A DNA stretch of 64,000 bases, taken from the NCBI GenBank assembly GCA_030710605.1, contig CP092874.1, forward strand, positions 68,319,011 through 68,383,010, read 5' to 3'. Of this stretch, positions 10,501 through 22,121 are shown piece after piece; position 1 is the first letter of the stretch; every line of letters starts with the position of its first letter. The notes under the pieces were generated by a model. It saw only the letters and a list, made by a program, of their open reading frames with translations. It did no database searches and was not told the DNA's origin. Position numbers and translations under genes: made by a program. The DNA is from Cordylochernes scorpioides (taxonomy: Eukaryota; Arthropoda; Arachnida; Pseudoscorpiones; Chernetidae).

Positions 10501-11179
10501 ATAAAGGACCATTAAACGTGACACCTCATAAAAGCGGAATTGAGTCACTCCCCTAGCCACCGTGGGTGAAGTCACTTTCTTCCTACTTCACCTTGCGTCT
10601 GTCCCCTTTGCAGTAGTCCGACCTCAACACTCTATTGAAAGATGGATTTATAGGGTTTACGATTCACTACCCAACACTAACATTCTCAAGTGCTTTCCGA
10701 GGATCGACTACGGTCTGGGCCTACTTAACTTCTACCCCTGGCTTAGGGTCCCTATACTTCACAACTTTACTCTGAAAGATTGACCTTTCATGTCCTCATT
10801 AGAAACCTATTTCAAAGCTACTACCTGAAGGCCAGGGATTATAGGGTTTCTGAATTACCCAACACAAGCCATAGGATGCCTATTAGGTTCGTTGTTTTAG
10901 ACATAGCCCCCCTCTAAGTTGTGATTTCCTACACCTTCCTTCACCTATTACTCCTGATAATAACTAAAATTTCAGATTTACACTAAATAGTTAATTCACA
11001 ATGGTATACATTATTCTCACTGGTCTTTGAAACTCGGGTTTTAACAAGAAATAGTTTGTATAGAAGAAAAAAAAGGAATCCTAATGAAGTTCTACTTTAA
11101 AAAAAAAAAAAAGGTTTTTAAATGAAAAAAAAAAAAAGGTTGAAATCTCTAAACTTCTCATTCTATCGAGCTGATTCTC
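7567..11179 (-). other. Long non-coding 3' region of the LTR element
   Basis: About 3.6 kb lie between the Pol stop and the polypurine tract. No envelope-like or other gene is recognisable. An 87-residue minus frame (9589-9852) and a hydrophobic AT-derived one (8247-8591) recur in the second unit, but only because the DNA is duplicated. Parts recur, diverged and inverted, at about 31.5-34.3 kb (for example the GTCAGATCGG / AAGCGT block at 9620-9660 against 32650-32690). An 'TTGGCGCC' block about 0.5 kb before the polypurine tract (8074-8083) is also shared with 34255-34263. Confidence 0.55.
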
Positions 11180-11700
11180 CGTACACACTCCAAAATCCTA
11201 GTTAGTGGCGACAGTCTAAGCAGAATTTACACTGCGTGGGCCTTTTCACCCTTGTAGACCTGCGTAAAGTTAAACTGTTCACACTAACTCTGTCAACTTC
11301 CCCTCGTCTCATTACTTCTGAGTTCGCTCTGGTTGTCACCCCTTGTGGAACCACTACATTAACGGACCTATTAGGGAGATAAGCTGGACCTGTAAGATGA
11401 ATCCAATGATCTTCATCACTGGAACCTTGACTTGAATTACCATCACTAGTTTCCTCCTCCTCTGTGGGGAAAATCCTAATTGGTATATGGTATTGTTTTT
11501 AACCTATCTATATGGTATTTATCCAAATTCCCAGTTTCTAGATTCTTCAAGAGATATACAGTATCACCAGCTCTTCTTAGTACCTCATATGGACCCCCAT
11601 ACCTTGGCTCAAATTTGTGACGCCCCTTCGTCTCATGCATTCTCTCCACTAGGACTAAGTCCCCGTTATTGAAAGTTCTCAGCCTTTTCTCTCAGTTCTC
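11180..11700 (-). pseudogene. Gypsy-type Pol C-terminus (GPY/F module and Cys-rich tail)
   Basis: The minus strand translates to the end of a Gypsy integrase: NNGDLVLVERMHETKGRHKF then EPRYGGPYEVLRRAGDTVYL, the conserved GPY/F module that follows the integrase core. After a frame slip in an A-run (about 11500) comes an acidic stretch, then RRSTRVKRPTQCKFCLDCRH and a stop near 11190. A further one-base shift separates the upstream FRQQTERELREKAENF helix. No DDE core is found upstream. The same module occurs at 20748-21268, and a relative of its tail at 30858-31034. Confidence 0.8.
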
Positions 11701-14580
11701 TCTCAGTCTGCTGTCTGAAATATTCCAGATTAGTAGTGGGGATTGGAGAAGAGAATCTCATGTATTAATGGGGGCAGGGAACCGAGGGGTGAAAGATGGG
11801 TTCATGGCCCAAAAGGGAAAGGAAATGGGAGAGGTACATGTTCATCCATGTGGGTGGATAGTAATCTTAGATCAATGCTCTTTCTGGGTGTATTGAAACT
11901 AACTAGCCTTGATGGTAGAGGCGCTGTTCTCACTGCCTCTACTGTACATCAGAATGAACTATAATTATTACTAGTGTATTATTATTCCAACAGCCTATGA
12001 CCTTTAAACCTTTATACCTTCATATACACTCGACGGGGTAGTCACCTTGTTAAAAAAAAATCTATAATGTCATAGATCAGCTAAAGGGAGAACATAACAA
12101 AATTGTGCGAATAGTCTGTTTCAACTACTGATTGTAAGCCTATTAAACTCGTTCTCTATAGGTTGGCTCGCTCATTAATCTTCAATCTACGTTCAATAGT
12201 CATATTGAGTTCACATGGATGCTAGATGTAAACTGTATCAAAATAGTGTAGTTTTCTAGTTTCCGAATTATATGACAGTTAGAAAAAGAAACAAACATTC
12301 TGGAAATATCTCGCACTGGCTACTATAAAAAAAAATTGAATGGGGTACAGCTCTGATCTTACAGGATACCTCATGGCTCATAGAATTGAATCGCTCATTT
12401 CTCACTAAAATATTCACACAGGGTATGGAGGTCTCCAGCGGTTCTATAGCTATTGGTCAACTAAATTAATTAATGGCAGGAATTGAAGTTAGTTTAAATG
12501 CTCATGTGCTGTTTTGTCATGCGTCTTTATGTCATCTGCAAAGGAAAGTGTCGCCTCAAAGGACCTAATTCTGGGACTAACATTCGCTGCACATTTCAGG
12601 AAGGAGTGGTCGTCCATACAATAGCAAGATATCATTTTGCTGCCAATGTACAATGTTGAGCATTTTCCATGTCGTCATTTTGTCGATCCCCAATCTTCTA
12701 GGGTGTTTCTTTAAGCATTTCTTGATGTCATTTAATGCTTCATGCGATCCCGCCCGGCATTCAATAAGTAGTATTTGATCGTACCACCTCCAGGAGACCA
12801 TCCCATTGCGGCCGAATCATTTCCACCCAACTTATAACGCCGTCCATATCGCGTAATTGAAATTAGTGTAAAACTCAAAGAATAAGACCTTAATCTCTTA
12901 ATTCTTTACTAATTTCAGTTGGCTCAACATAAATCTTCTCAATTATTAATTCAGTACAGTGGCGTGACATGTCACACTTCTTCTAGTTCTTTCGCAAGCT
13001 CGATTAATCCCAGTGAAAGCCAGTTCAGGCGTCAATCCCGTGCTAACCCGTCATGCATGACTTCAAATTTGGAAATTATTAGACCTGAATATTTGCAGTG
13101 GCATCTGCTTCCACTGAAGGTATTTAAGACATAAGGCTGCCTCTTATCTTGTTTAAATCACTGTCTTTACACCCATATGCCTGTGTAAACTTTAACCATG
13201 ACCTTATCAATTCTCAAAATTCTGCCTATCGAATATCCTGAGAATCAATGTTCTTCTTGTCTACGGCGGATTAACACAATAATTGTTCCCTAGAGTTATC
13301 TGCGTCGAGTGGTCAGTCTGTACTACTAATTCTCCACTCTAACTCCAGGATTCCTTTATCTTCTCAGGCTGTTCAAAAATTTTCAAGACAGTTGTTCAAA
13401 TCCCCAATGATAATCTGCTAAATTTCGATAATTATTGAATTCTCATTAAACAGACTAACTACACCTTCCTGACACAGAAGTGTCCAGCATCAAGATATGG
13501 CGTACTGCCCATTTCTTCATTTGATGACTGTGTCAAATTACAGCTGAAGAAACATACTAAGCATATAACTGGTTTAAATTTCATGTAATCTCATCATGCC
13601 TTCTGCTGGCAAATATTTACTGTAAAATTCAATACTATCAAGATGGTTTTATTTGTCTTCATCCAAAAAAAAAATGTTTCAGAAATAGAATCTTGGAAAT
13701 CTCTACTAAAGACAAAAATTATACATTTGTCAATTCAGGATAACCTTCCCTTGTCAGAGTGTATACAGGATATTTAAGATCATATGCAGTTGGAGGCATC
13801 ATGAAAAAAAAAAAAAAAAAGTCGGTTGCCTGACGCGTCTTTTTATGGTGATCAAACTTCTCTCTTCACGGGTACGCTAACTGGATCTTCAATTCTATTT
13901 TCACCTTAAGGCTCATATATATCTGCCACTCTCCCAATCCACTATGCGTTAAAAAAAATAAAATCGATTAACTATCATTCAGCATGTTAGCCCTAATCTG
14001 GATGCACAGGCTAGTATGATTTGATAGAAAGCGCTATTAAAATGAAGTTAAGATATTTGTATCCAGCAATATTTATCAGAACTCACCTCTGCTGTGAGAA
14101 ATTATATCAGAGCTATGATGAAAAAAAAATGCTAAGTCATTTCAGTAGACTACTGTAAAACACTGATCACCGTTCTAAATTTGGACCATGGCAATCCAAC
14201 CTCATTTCTCATACTGTATATAATAATTTGAGAAAGTAAAATAAAGAAATTGTAATCAATGGTGCTCGCAACAGAATTCTAAATGATTGAGACACAGAAC
14301 ATTATAAATAATGTCCAGCAAGCAGGATACCAAACCACCTTTATATTACAACATTTCCACAAAAGTATAACTATCAATAACCCAATAAACAAAACCACAA
14401 AATATCTATAGGGCGATATGTTACATTCCATACTCACAAACATCTATAACAATAGCCAACTACTTAAGAAACTCTGGCATCCAAACATATTACTGTAATT
14501 CCCCTAACATAGGCTCCACCATAAAAGTCCACTATCTAAAAATAATCCTACTATCATAAAACCCACTAACCAAAACAGAG
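11701..14580. other. Internal region of the LTR unit, no gene recognised
   Basis: I searched this 2.9 kb for gag, protease and RT and found none. A 74-residue minus frame (12577-12801) is unlike anything I know. The segment 13370-13750 is related to 40920-41280 (shared CATGCC(T/C)TCTGCTGGCAA and AGAATCTTGGAAAT blocks), which links this unit to the fragment at 39.6-42.2 kb. Confidence 0.5.
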
Positions 14581-14589
14581 AATAAAAGG

Positions 14590-15245
14590 CAATATATTCC
14601 GTAGAGTGTAACAGCTTACAAGCCAAATACGCAGGGGAGACAGGAAGGAGAGTCAGCAATAGAATATATGGACATAGACGCAACGTTATTAATCAAGACA
14701 ATAGGTCTCTAATTTTCCAATACTGCAAAGGAACAGGTCACACTTTCGCATTAGGAGAACCTAGAATACATTACAATAACATAAACAGCAAATATCAAAG
14801 GCTTATAATTGATTCTCTATTATTCAGAAAACACAATAGCATTAATAGAAAATAGATTTGCCCGAAACATATAACACAATATATCCTAGTACCAGCTAAT
14901 AATATCAACAATAATATAAGTAACTTATATGTAATAGCCAATAACTATTATAAAACTACTTAAATAATAGAATTTCTAACCTATAAGATAATTCATAGAA
15001 TATAGCAAACAATAGTAGAATATGTATAAATACCTTAATCAAAAAAAAAGTGTCTTAAGAAAACAAATAATATGCAAAACTTCCTAATGTATATATATAT
15101 ATATGTAGATAGAATCATAATAGTTTTAGCATCAGGCGACGTTATATTTTCTTGATATATTGTATATGTTTCTCCTGTAGAAGGGCGGACAAGCTCGAAA
15201 GCTTGAGAAGACCAGAATAAAAGATACTCATCCCCATAAACGTTT
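14590..15245 (+). pseudogene. Degenerate Penelope GIY-YIG fragment
   Basis: The plus strand reads AIYSVECNSLQAKYAGETG, then RIYGHRRNVIN, SLIFQYCKGTGHTFALGEPR and IHYNNINSKYQRLIIDSL. This lines up with the C-terminal endonuclease of the Penelope copies at 3.7-4.1 kb, but it is clearly diverged. The second Cys of the CxxC pair is replaced (ECNSL). Downstream, GCTCGAAAGCTTGAGAAG and AATAAAAGATAC at 15190-15225 match the class's 3' tail. It lies opposite to the LTR unit that contains it, so it inserted into that unit or was captured by it. Confidence 0.78.
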
Positions 15246-15521
15246 TACTTTGATATCAGAAATCAATGATAATATTAAGGTTTTGCCACAAACAATGTGA
15301 ATCGTAAAAGACAGCGGCGAGAGAAGCGGTATACACCGCCTCAACATAACTTTCATTGCCTGATAAAATGCCCGTGAAACGGAAAGCATAAATTAAAATT
15401 CACGATTTATAATAGACTGTTAATCTCAGGATGCGTGGACTACTTCACCAATACTTAAAAATAGTATGGCTTTTCATTAGGTATATATTTCTAAAGTATA
15501 GGGGATGAAACATATACTAAA

Positions 15522-15544
15522 TTCGAGCCCCGCGGCGGGCGACA
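15522..15544 (-). other. Primer-binding site, tRNA-Lys type
   Basis: Directly after the right LTR's end (CAACA, then A), the minus strand reads TGTCGCCCGCCGCGGGGCTC and GAA. This is complementary, with few mismatches, to the 3' acceptor and T-arm of metazoan tRNA-Lys(CUU) (…TTCGAGCCCCACGTTGGGCG CCA). The match extends well past the usual 10-18 bases into the T-loop. Confidence 0.68.
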
Positions 15545-15545
15545 T

Positions 15546-17116
15546 TGTTGCGTTCCCGGTTTGGATAGATGAAAAGGGAGGATACACGATGTGACTTATT
15601 AAAGTTTCCTTACTTAAGTATATATATATATATAGAAATTTAGGCCAACAACCCCATGTATATAACCCGCAGCAAGACCTTAATGTTGTATAATAGAAGC
15701 ACAGCTGTCAATGATACACTATCGACATATGTCTTTACATCATCACATGTAATGCAATTTGTGCAAACAGGATAAATAAAGAGAAAAAAAAAACGGGGGA
15801 AACTCTGTAATTGATTAAGAGTTTGAGTTAAAGCAGGGATCGAGCATATAATATTGTCAGGACAAAGGTCTAAAGATGGAATAACGCACTGAAACACATA
15901 AAAGTACAAACATCACTAAAACCTGACAGATAATTAGCCTCAAAGTAGCCCTAATAAAGTCGTAATTTTGCAACTGTTGCTGTGTCAATATATCACAGCA
16001 AAGATATAGTACACAACTCTATTTCAACAGAGTCGGTTGTTCTATAATTTGTACACTTTGTGAAATTAAGGTGTGGGGTATAGTACCATAAAGCGAAAGG
16101 AATGAAATATGTATGAGAGGAAACAGGAAATTTTCTCTAGATATTTATTTAAATAAATTAAAATTTGGGAACATGTCTATACTGACGAGATATGCTATTT
16201 ACATAGTAAAATTTAGATAGAGGTGACCTGAAGTTACTTTATAGCCCTTTAGGGCCCATGCGAAATCTAGGTTGGTTACTACACAAAAAGGGGGGGGGGC
16301 GCTAAGTCATAATGACAAATGGCTTACCTTTTTCTCGAAAGTGCCGGCAAAGGTCTGATCTCCCGTCTGAAGACTGTCCTCTCACTGAGCGACTCCGATC
16401 GAATCTGCCTTTTGGCCAAGAAACCCTCTTTTATTCATGTCTCTCCCCGTTTCCATTCGCTGCCGAGCCAAAGTTTCTATTGGCTGGCATTTTCATTCGC
16501 CGAAAGAAACACCAATCAAAATGGCCAACGGCTCCAGTATCAATTTCATAGACGCCCCAGGCCTCTCCCATCGAAATAGAACATATAGTATTACCAAAAC
16601 AAAAAAATCTAAAGAGAGAAACAGCTACAGCGATAGTGTAAAATTTCAGACGCCAGGCCCCCCCTTCCACATGGATTGAAATACCATCCTCCCTTTTTCT
16701 CGGGACGGTATATATATATCGCCCCCCCTCTAGCTAAAATCGACACAGGCCCCTTTTCACTTGAACTGTAATATAACGCTTTCCTTTCTCGGGAAGGATA
16801 TTTTATAAGGTTCAGTCCTTTAGAGATCTTCCTTCTCCATTTTTTTTTTCTGGTCACCTTTACCTAAATTTTTTGGTGAGGGGAATATATGTACATATGG
16901 AACAACATCTTCCAGCGCGGATGTCCCTGGATGTCACTGGTGTTTCCTTCACCAGGCATCAGCTTTCGGCATGGAAGTCTGGTGTCATCAATTGTCTAGG
17001 TTTCTGGGCAAAAAGATGGTCTGTAAGTCTATGTGGGAGGGAAGCCATGTATCCATTTGATTTGATTATACATACGCCTTCTGTTGGGGTATGGTTACAA
17101 AAAACGTGCCCCAACA
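15546..17116 (-). repeat. LTR, right copy (5' LTR of the unit)
   Basis: 1571 bp, same boundaries as the left LTR (minus strand TGTTGGGG...CGCAACA), with the primer site just inside at 15522-15544. Only scattered differences from the left LTR are visible, which implies recent insertion or recent recombination. Beyond 17116 the sequence does not leave the element but enters a second internal region, as expected for a tandem. Confidence 0.78.
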
Positions 17117-20100
17117 ATCCTCCCCCTGCCAAGTAATGGACAAATGCGTTTGTGCTATTCATTATTCATCTGCCTTTCATCAGTTACTATGAAAGCAGGC
17201 CCATTTCTAGCAAAATGCATTTTCCATTACTAGGTGAAGCCAGGTGTACCGAAACCTATAGGGAAGAAGCGGCTAATCAAAATGATGGTATGCTTTTCTA
17301 GATGTTTATTATTCCGAACATTAGTGGGCATTGTGCATCCTGGCAAAGGGGTTTTTTTTTTGTGTGTTATTATTCTGTCAGCACACTGTTATCAACATAG
17401 GTTATGGGGGACAGTCATATCATATGTATGGAAGTAAGCAAGGTCATCTGTCTTACCATTCATGGGTATATATACCACCCTTCCACTTTCTTCTTTGGTC
17501 TTGAGGAGTAGGCCTTCCTTGTGGTAGGTCCTCTCAACCCCATCCTTGCCTCTGGTGTGCTGGTTTCATTGCTACCTTCTTTCTGCTAACAATACAGTTA
17601 GAACATTTCCCTATTACATATTATATAACAAAAATTTTGGGCGCCAAGAAGTCGTTTAGAAATAACTGACTAGTCCAACTCCTAAAACATGCCAGCATCT
17701 TTATTTAAGTACCAATCAAGACATTCGTGTGGTATAGTTATACATATACAATCAAAGGAAAGGATAATTATAGTTAGCTGAAAGAAATATCATGGTATAT
17801 AATGATTAGCCTATGACATGATGACTTTTGCTAAATAAAAAAAAATTACAGAAAACAAATTGTGAAAGTAATTATTAAATAAGGCACGAAATATGTAATG
17901 ATAAAATGAATCCTTCCATGTTATATGATGGGTATAATATATATATTGAAGAAAACACGTATCATGCAGATAGTGATTAAATATGATAAAAATCATCCCA
18001 TGATGGATGATAAAGAAAACTACTACAAAATTATATATGATGACAAAATATATATACATATACAAGTAAGGCGGATAAAAGACAATAAGGATAAAATAGA
18101 TCATGCCTTGAGGGAAGAATAAGCCATGACAACATGTTAAAAAAAAATCGCAACATGGCAGGTAAATATTACTAATATCATGAATATCAAGGAAATAAAA
18201 TTGTTGAAATGAATAGTATATGATTATAATATAATATAAATGATATAAGATAATAACCTATTCAATAAGAAAATGAAAACACATTATATATATTTGTGCG
18301 CTGAAGGATCAAGGTTTAGTATCTCAATTAAGTTTTCAATCTTATTCAGTCTGGAATCACGAGTTGGTCACTGGGTAATATTCGTCTATCCCGATCCTAC
18401 TGGAGGGTGTGTTTTCTCTTATGTGTTAGATTCCTCAAATTACAATACTCTCTCAACCCAGATAGGTACGTCATTTAGAATCTTGGTCAAATGGAACATA
18501 GCCCAGACCTCTATTAAACTACTCAGTCCATTTAAATCTAGGGTGACAACCGTATGAAGAAAGCTCTCTGTTTGACAGAGAAACTAATCAACTTCTCCCA
18601 TTTTGTTTGTGACTCCGTTTACCTTGTCTCTGGGGTGTGTACAGTTCAGCTACCTCCCCCTTCCAAGAAATTCATATTACTTTCATCTACCAATATACTC
18701 CCTATTCATTGACCTGAACCCTATAAATCTACATCTTATAAATTTGAATTTTATCAATCTGAAATTTTGGTTCTTTTACAAATTCCTTCAGAATTCTACT
18801 CCCTGTATAACTGCTCTTAATTCTACTGTCCTCAATACAACACTTCTAAAACTTTGACTCACTGGCTTGTTCTGGCGTCTCGTTCGCGGTCATTATAGTT
18901 AACTAATACTTTAAAATCTTATCCTAACATGGAACGAGTCTAAACTCGTTGAAGGTCCTAATAATTACTTATTCTGTCTCTCGAATCGGTCTTATGCTCG
19001 AATTCATTCCAACAAAACGTATGGCAGGGCGAATCCTTTATTAGAAGAAACTTCCGCTAGCTATGGGGGATCAAACTGGTACCAAAAAAAAAATTCAATA
19101 GACGGAAACACTTCGTCTAGAATAACTGGGCAATCTCTGCCTACTTGCCAATCTTACAGGACCTCCCGTCTGCAACACCCTCGCTCCAGCCACGCTAAAA
19201 GCGTCGAAACTACGGTGTCAGATCGGTTACCCAAGGTCGCGCCGTTATACCCCAGGCTATACGGCATGGCTAAAACAAATCCCCCATCCTGCATAAAATT
19301 CAATCTATACCTCTTCGTTTCCTCTTGCGAGGAGGAGTTGAGTGGGAAATTCGGCTTGATCCTCGCCTTCCACTGTCTCCAAGTCTGAGGGTCGGGATAG
19401 GGATCATTTATCCACAATCCTTAGAATTCAAGCTAAACTAAAATAAAAGAAAATCAAAGGAAAATTATATCCTCTAACGAGGGACCTAACAAAAGGGAGC
19501 GAATATTTCTAACTAGATAGAGTTGTAGTTGTCCTGTGAGGCTTCCGATCCTAACAAATAAAGAAATCAAAATTAAAAAAAAAAATCGAACCTATTAATT
19601 CCCTACACTATTCTAATATACCTTTGGTCTAACAGTATAATTGTTTTTAACCTTCTTACACATTCATTAAACCAATCCATTCATACACCCCCCCCCCCCC
19701 CCATCATTCACGGTTTGCATACAAACTAAAGTTAAAAGCTGCTACACAAGCCAAAGTACTATAATTATCATCATTGATAGATCCTAATAATAACAAATTT
19801 TTCAGGACAAATGTGAAATCAAATAAAGTTTCTAATTAAAACAAAGTGGGGACTAATGCCCTATTAACTTAAATTAATGCCTCATACAAACTCTATATAT
19901 ACTAATACTTTATACTTGATAAATGATTGTTAATAAAATGGTTAACAATTCTAAATAATCTAAAAGCTAACCTACCTAAAAAAATGTAATTTCAAAAACT
20001 GCCCTTGCTTTGACACTTAGTGACTATTCACGACAATTCTATAAAGACACACACAAATTACAATGGGGAATAAAGGACCATTAAACGTGACACCTCATAA

Positions 20101-20747
20101 AAGCGGAATTGAGTCACTCCCCTAGCCACCGTGGGTGAAGTCACTTTCTTCCTACTTCACCTTGCGTCTGTCCCCTTTGCAGTAGTCCGACCTCAACACT
20201 CTATTGAGAGATGGATTTATAGGGTTTACGATTCACTACCCAACACTAACATTCTCAAGTGCTTTCCGAGGATCGACTACTGTCTGGGCCTACTTAACTT
20301 CTACCCCTGGCTTAGGGTCCCTATACTTCACAACTTTACTCTGAAAGATTGACCTTTCATGTCCTCATTAGAAACCTATTTCAAAGCTACTACCTGAAGG
20401 CCAGGGATTATAGGGTTTCTGAATTACCCAACACAAGCCATAGGATGCCTATTAGGTTCGTTGTTTTAGACATAGCCCCCCTCTAAGTTGTGATTTCCTA
20501 CACCTTCCTTCACCTATTACTCCTGATAATAACTAAAATTTCAGATTTACACTAAATAGTTAATTCACAATGGTATACATTATTCTCACTGGTCTTTGAA
20601 ACTCGGGTTTTAACAAGAAATAGTTTGTATAGAAGAAAAAAAAGGAATCCTAATGAAGTTCTACTTAAAAAAAAAAAAAGGTTTTTAAATGAAAAAAAAA
20701 AAAAAGGTTGAAATCTCTAAACTTCTCATTCTATCGAGCTGATTCTC
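17117..20747 (-). other. Second copy of the long non-coding 3' region
   Basis: Near-identical to 7553-11179, starting with the purine tract at 17118-17130. Differences are mainly homopolymer lengths (for example a C-run near 19687) plus a few substitutions. No independent gene. Confidence 0.7.
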
Positions 20748-21268
20748 CGTACACACTCCAAAATCCTAGTTAGTGGCGACAGTCTAAGCAGAATTTACAC
20801 TGCGTGGGCCTTTTCACCCTTGTAGACCTGCGTAAAGTTAAACTGTTCACACTAACTCTGTCAACTTCCCCTCGTCTCATTACTTCTGAGTTCGCTCTGG
20901 TTGTCACCCCTTGTGGAACCACTACATTAACGGACCTATTAGGGAGATAAGCTGGACCTGTAAGATGAATCCAATGATCTTCATCACTGGAACCTTGACT
21001 TGAATTACCATCACTAGTTTCCTCCTCCTCTGTGGGGAAAATCCTAATTGGTATATGGTATTGTTTTTAACCTATCTATATGGTATTTATCCAAATTCCC
21101 AGTTTCTAGATTCTTCAAGAGATATACAGTATCACCAGCTCTTCTTAGTACCTCATATGGACCCCCATACCTTGGCTCAAATTTGTGACGCCCCTTCGTC
21201 TCATGCATTCTCTCCACTAGGACTAAGTCCCCGTTATTGAAAGTTCTCAGCCTTTTCTCTCAGTTCTC
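20748..21268 (-). pseudogene. Gypsy-type Pol C-terminus, second unit
   Basis: A copy of the module at 11180-11700 with the same GPY/F motif (EPRYGGPYEV), the same frame slip and the same CKFCLDCRH tail. It belongs to the second unit of the tandem, whose upstream part is lost in the gap at 21750. Confidence 0.8.
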
Positions 21269-21749
21269 TCTCAGTCTGCTGTCTGAAATATTCCAGATTA
21301 GTAGTGGGGATTGGAGAAGAGAATCTCATGTATTAATGGGGGCAGGGAACCGAGGGGTGAAAGATGGGTTCATGGCCCAAAAGGGAAAGGAAATGGGAGA
21401 GGTACATGTTCATCCATGTGGGTGGATAGTGATCTTAGATCAATGCTCTTTCTGGGTGTATTGAAACTAACTAGCCTTGATGGTAGAGGCGCTGTTCTCA
21501 CTGCCTCTACTGTACATCAGAATGAACTATAATTATTACTAGTGTATTATTATTCCAACAGCCTATGACCTTTAAACCTTTATACCTTCATATACACTCG
21601 ACGGGGTAGTCACCTCGTTAAAAAAAATCTATAATGTCATAGATCAGCTAAAGGGAGAACATAACAAAATTGTGCGAATAGTCTGTTTCAACTACTGATT
21701 GTAAGCCTATTAAACTCGTTCTCTATAGGTTGGCTCGCTCATTAATCTT

Positions 21750-21849
21750 NNNNNNNNNNNNNNNNNNNNNNNNNNNNNNNNNNNNNNNNNNNNNNNNNNN
21801 NNNNNNNNNNNNNNNNNNNNNNNNNNNNNNNNNNNNNNNNNNNNNNNNN
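21750..21849. other. Assembly gap (100 N)
   Basis: Exactly 100 N, the conventional placeholder for a gap of unknown size. The second LTR unit stops right at its left edge. The sequence to the right is unrelated to the unit. Confidence 0.99.
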
Positions 21850-21925
21850 TTTAATATCCATATCCATATATTTTAATATTCATATCCATATATTTTAATA
21901 TCCATATCCATATATTTAATATCTA
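21850..21925. repeat. AT-rich tandem repeat, period about 22
   Basis: At least three units of AATATCCATATCCATATATT follow the gap edge. Such a repeat could be why the assembly broke. Confidence 0.8.
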
Positions 21926-22121
21926 TAATCAAAGAGTAAATAGCCAATGCTTGTATATAATTTTTTGACCAACGACCCGAGGGTAAGAGGGAGAAAAAAG
22001 GAGGTGGAATAATAAACAAAGAGAAAATGGCTGCGTTTCTTTTTGTCGCGTCTATTATTTCTTATATACAAATTTAGATTTTTAAATTTATAATTATTCA
22101 AAGATATACCTTAATACGACA

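Larger units (their letters stand above)
5986..21749 (-). mobile_element. Tandem array of a 9.56 kb LTR-retrotransposon unit
   Basis: Positions 5986-12182 recur nearly base for base at 15546-21749 (offset 9560 rising to 9567 through small indels). The repeat start (TGTTGCGTTCCCGG on plus) is the 3' end of an LTR on minus (…GGGAACGCAACA). The layout read on the plus axis is LTR 5986-7552, internal 7553-15545, LTR 15546-17116, internal 17117-21749, then the gap. A polypurine tract, a primer site and a Pol C-terminus all fit the minus orientation. The internal part lacks recognisable gag, protease, RT or integrase core, so the element is non-autonomous or gutted. LTR-LTR recombination is the usual way to make such tandems. 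A false duplication by the assembler at the gap cannot be excluded. Confidence 0.75.
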
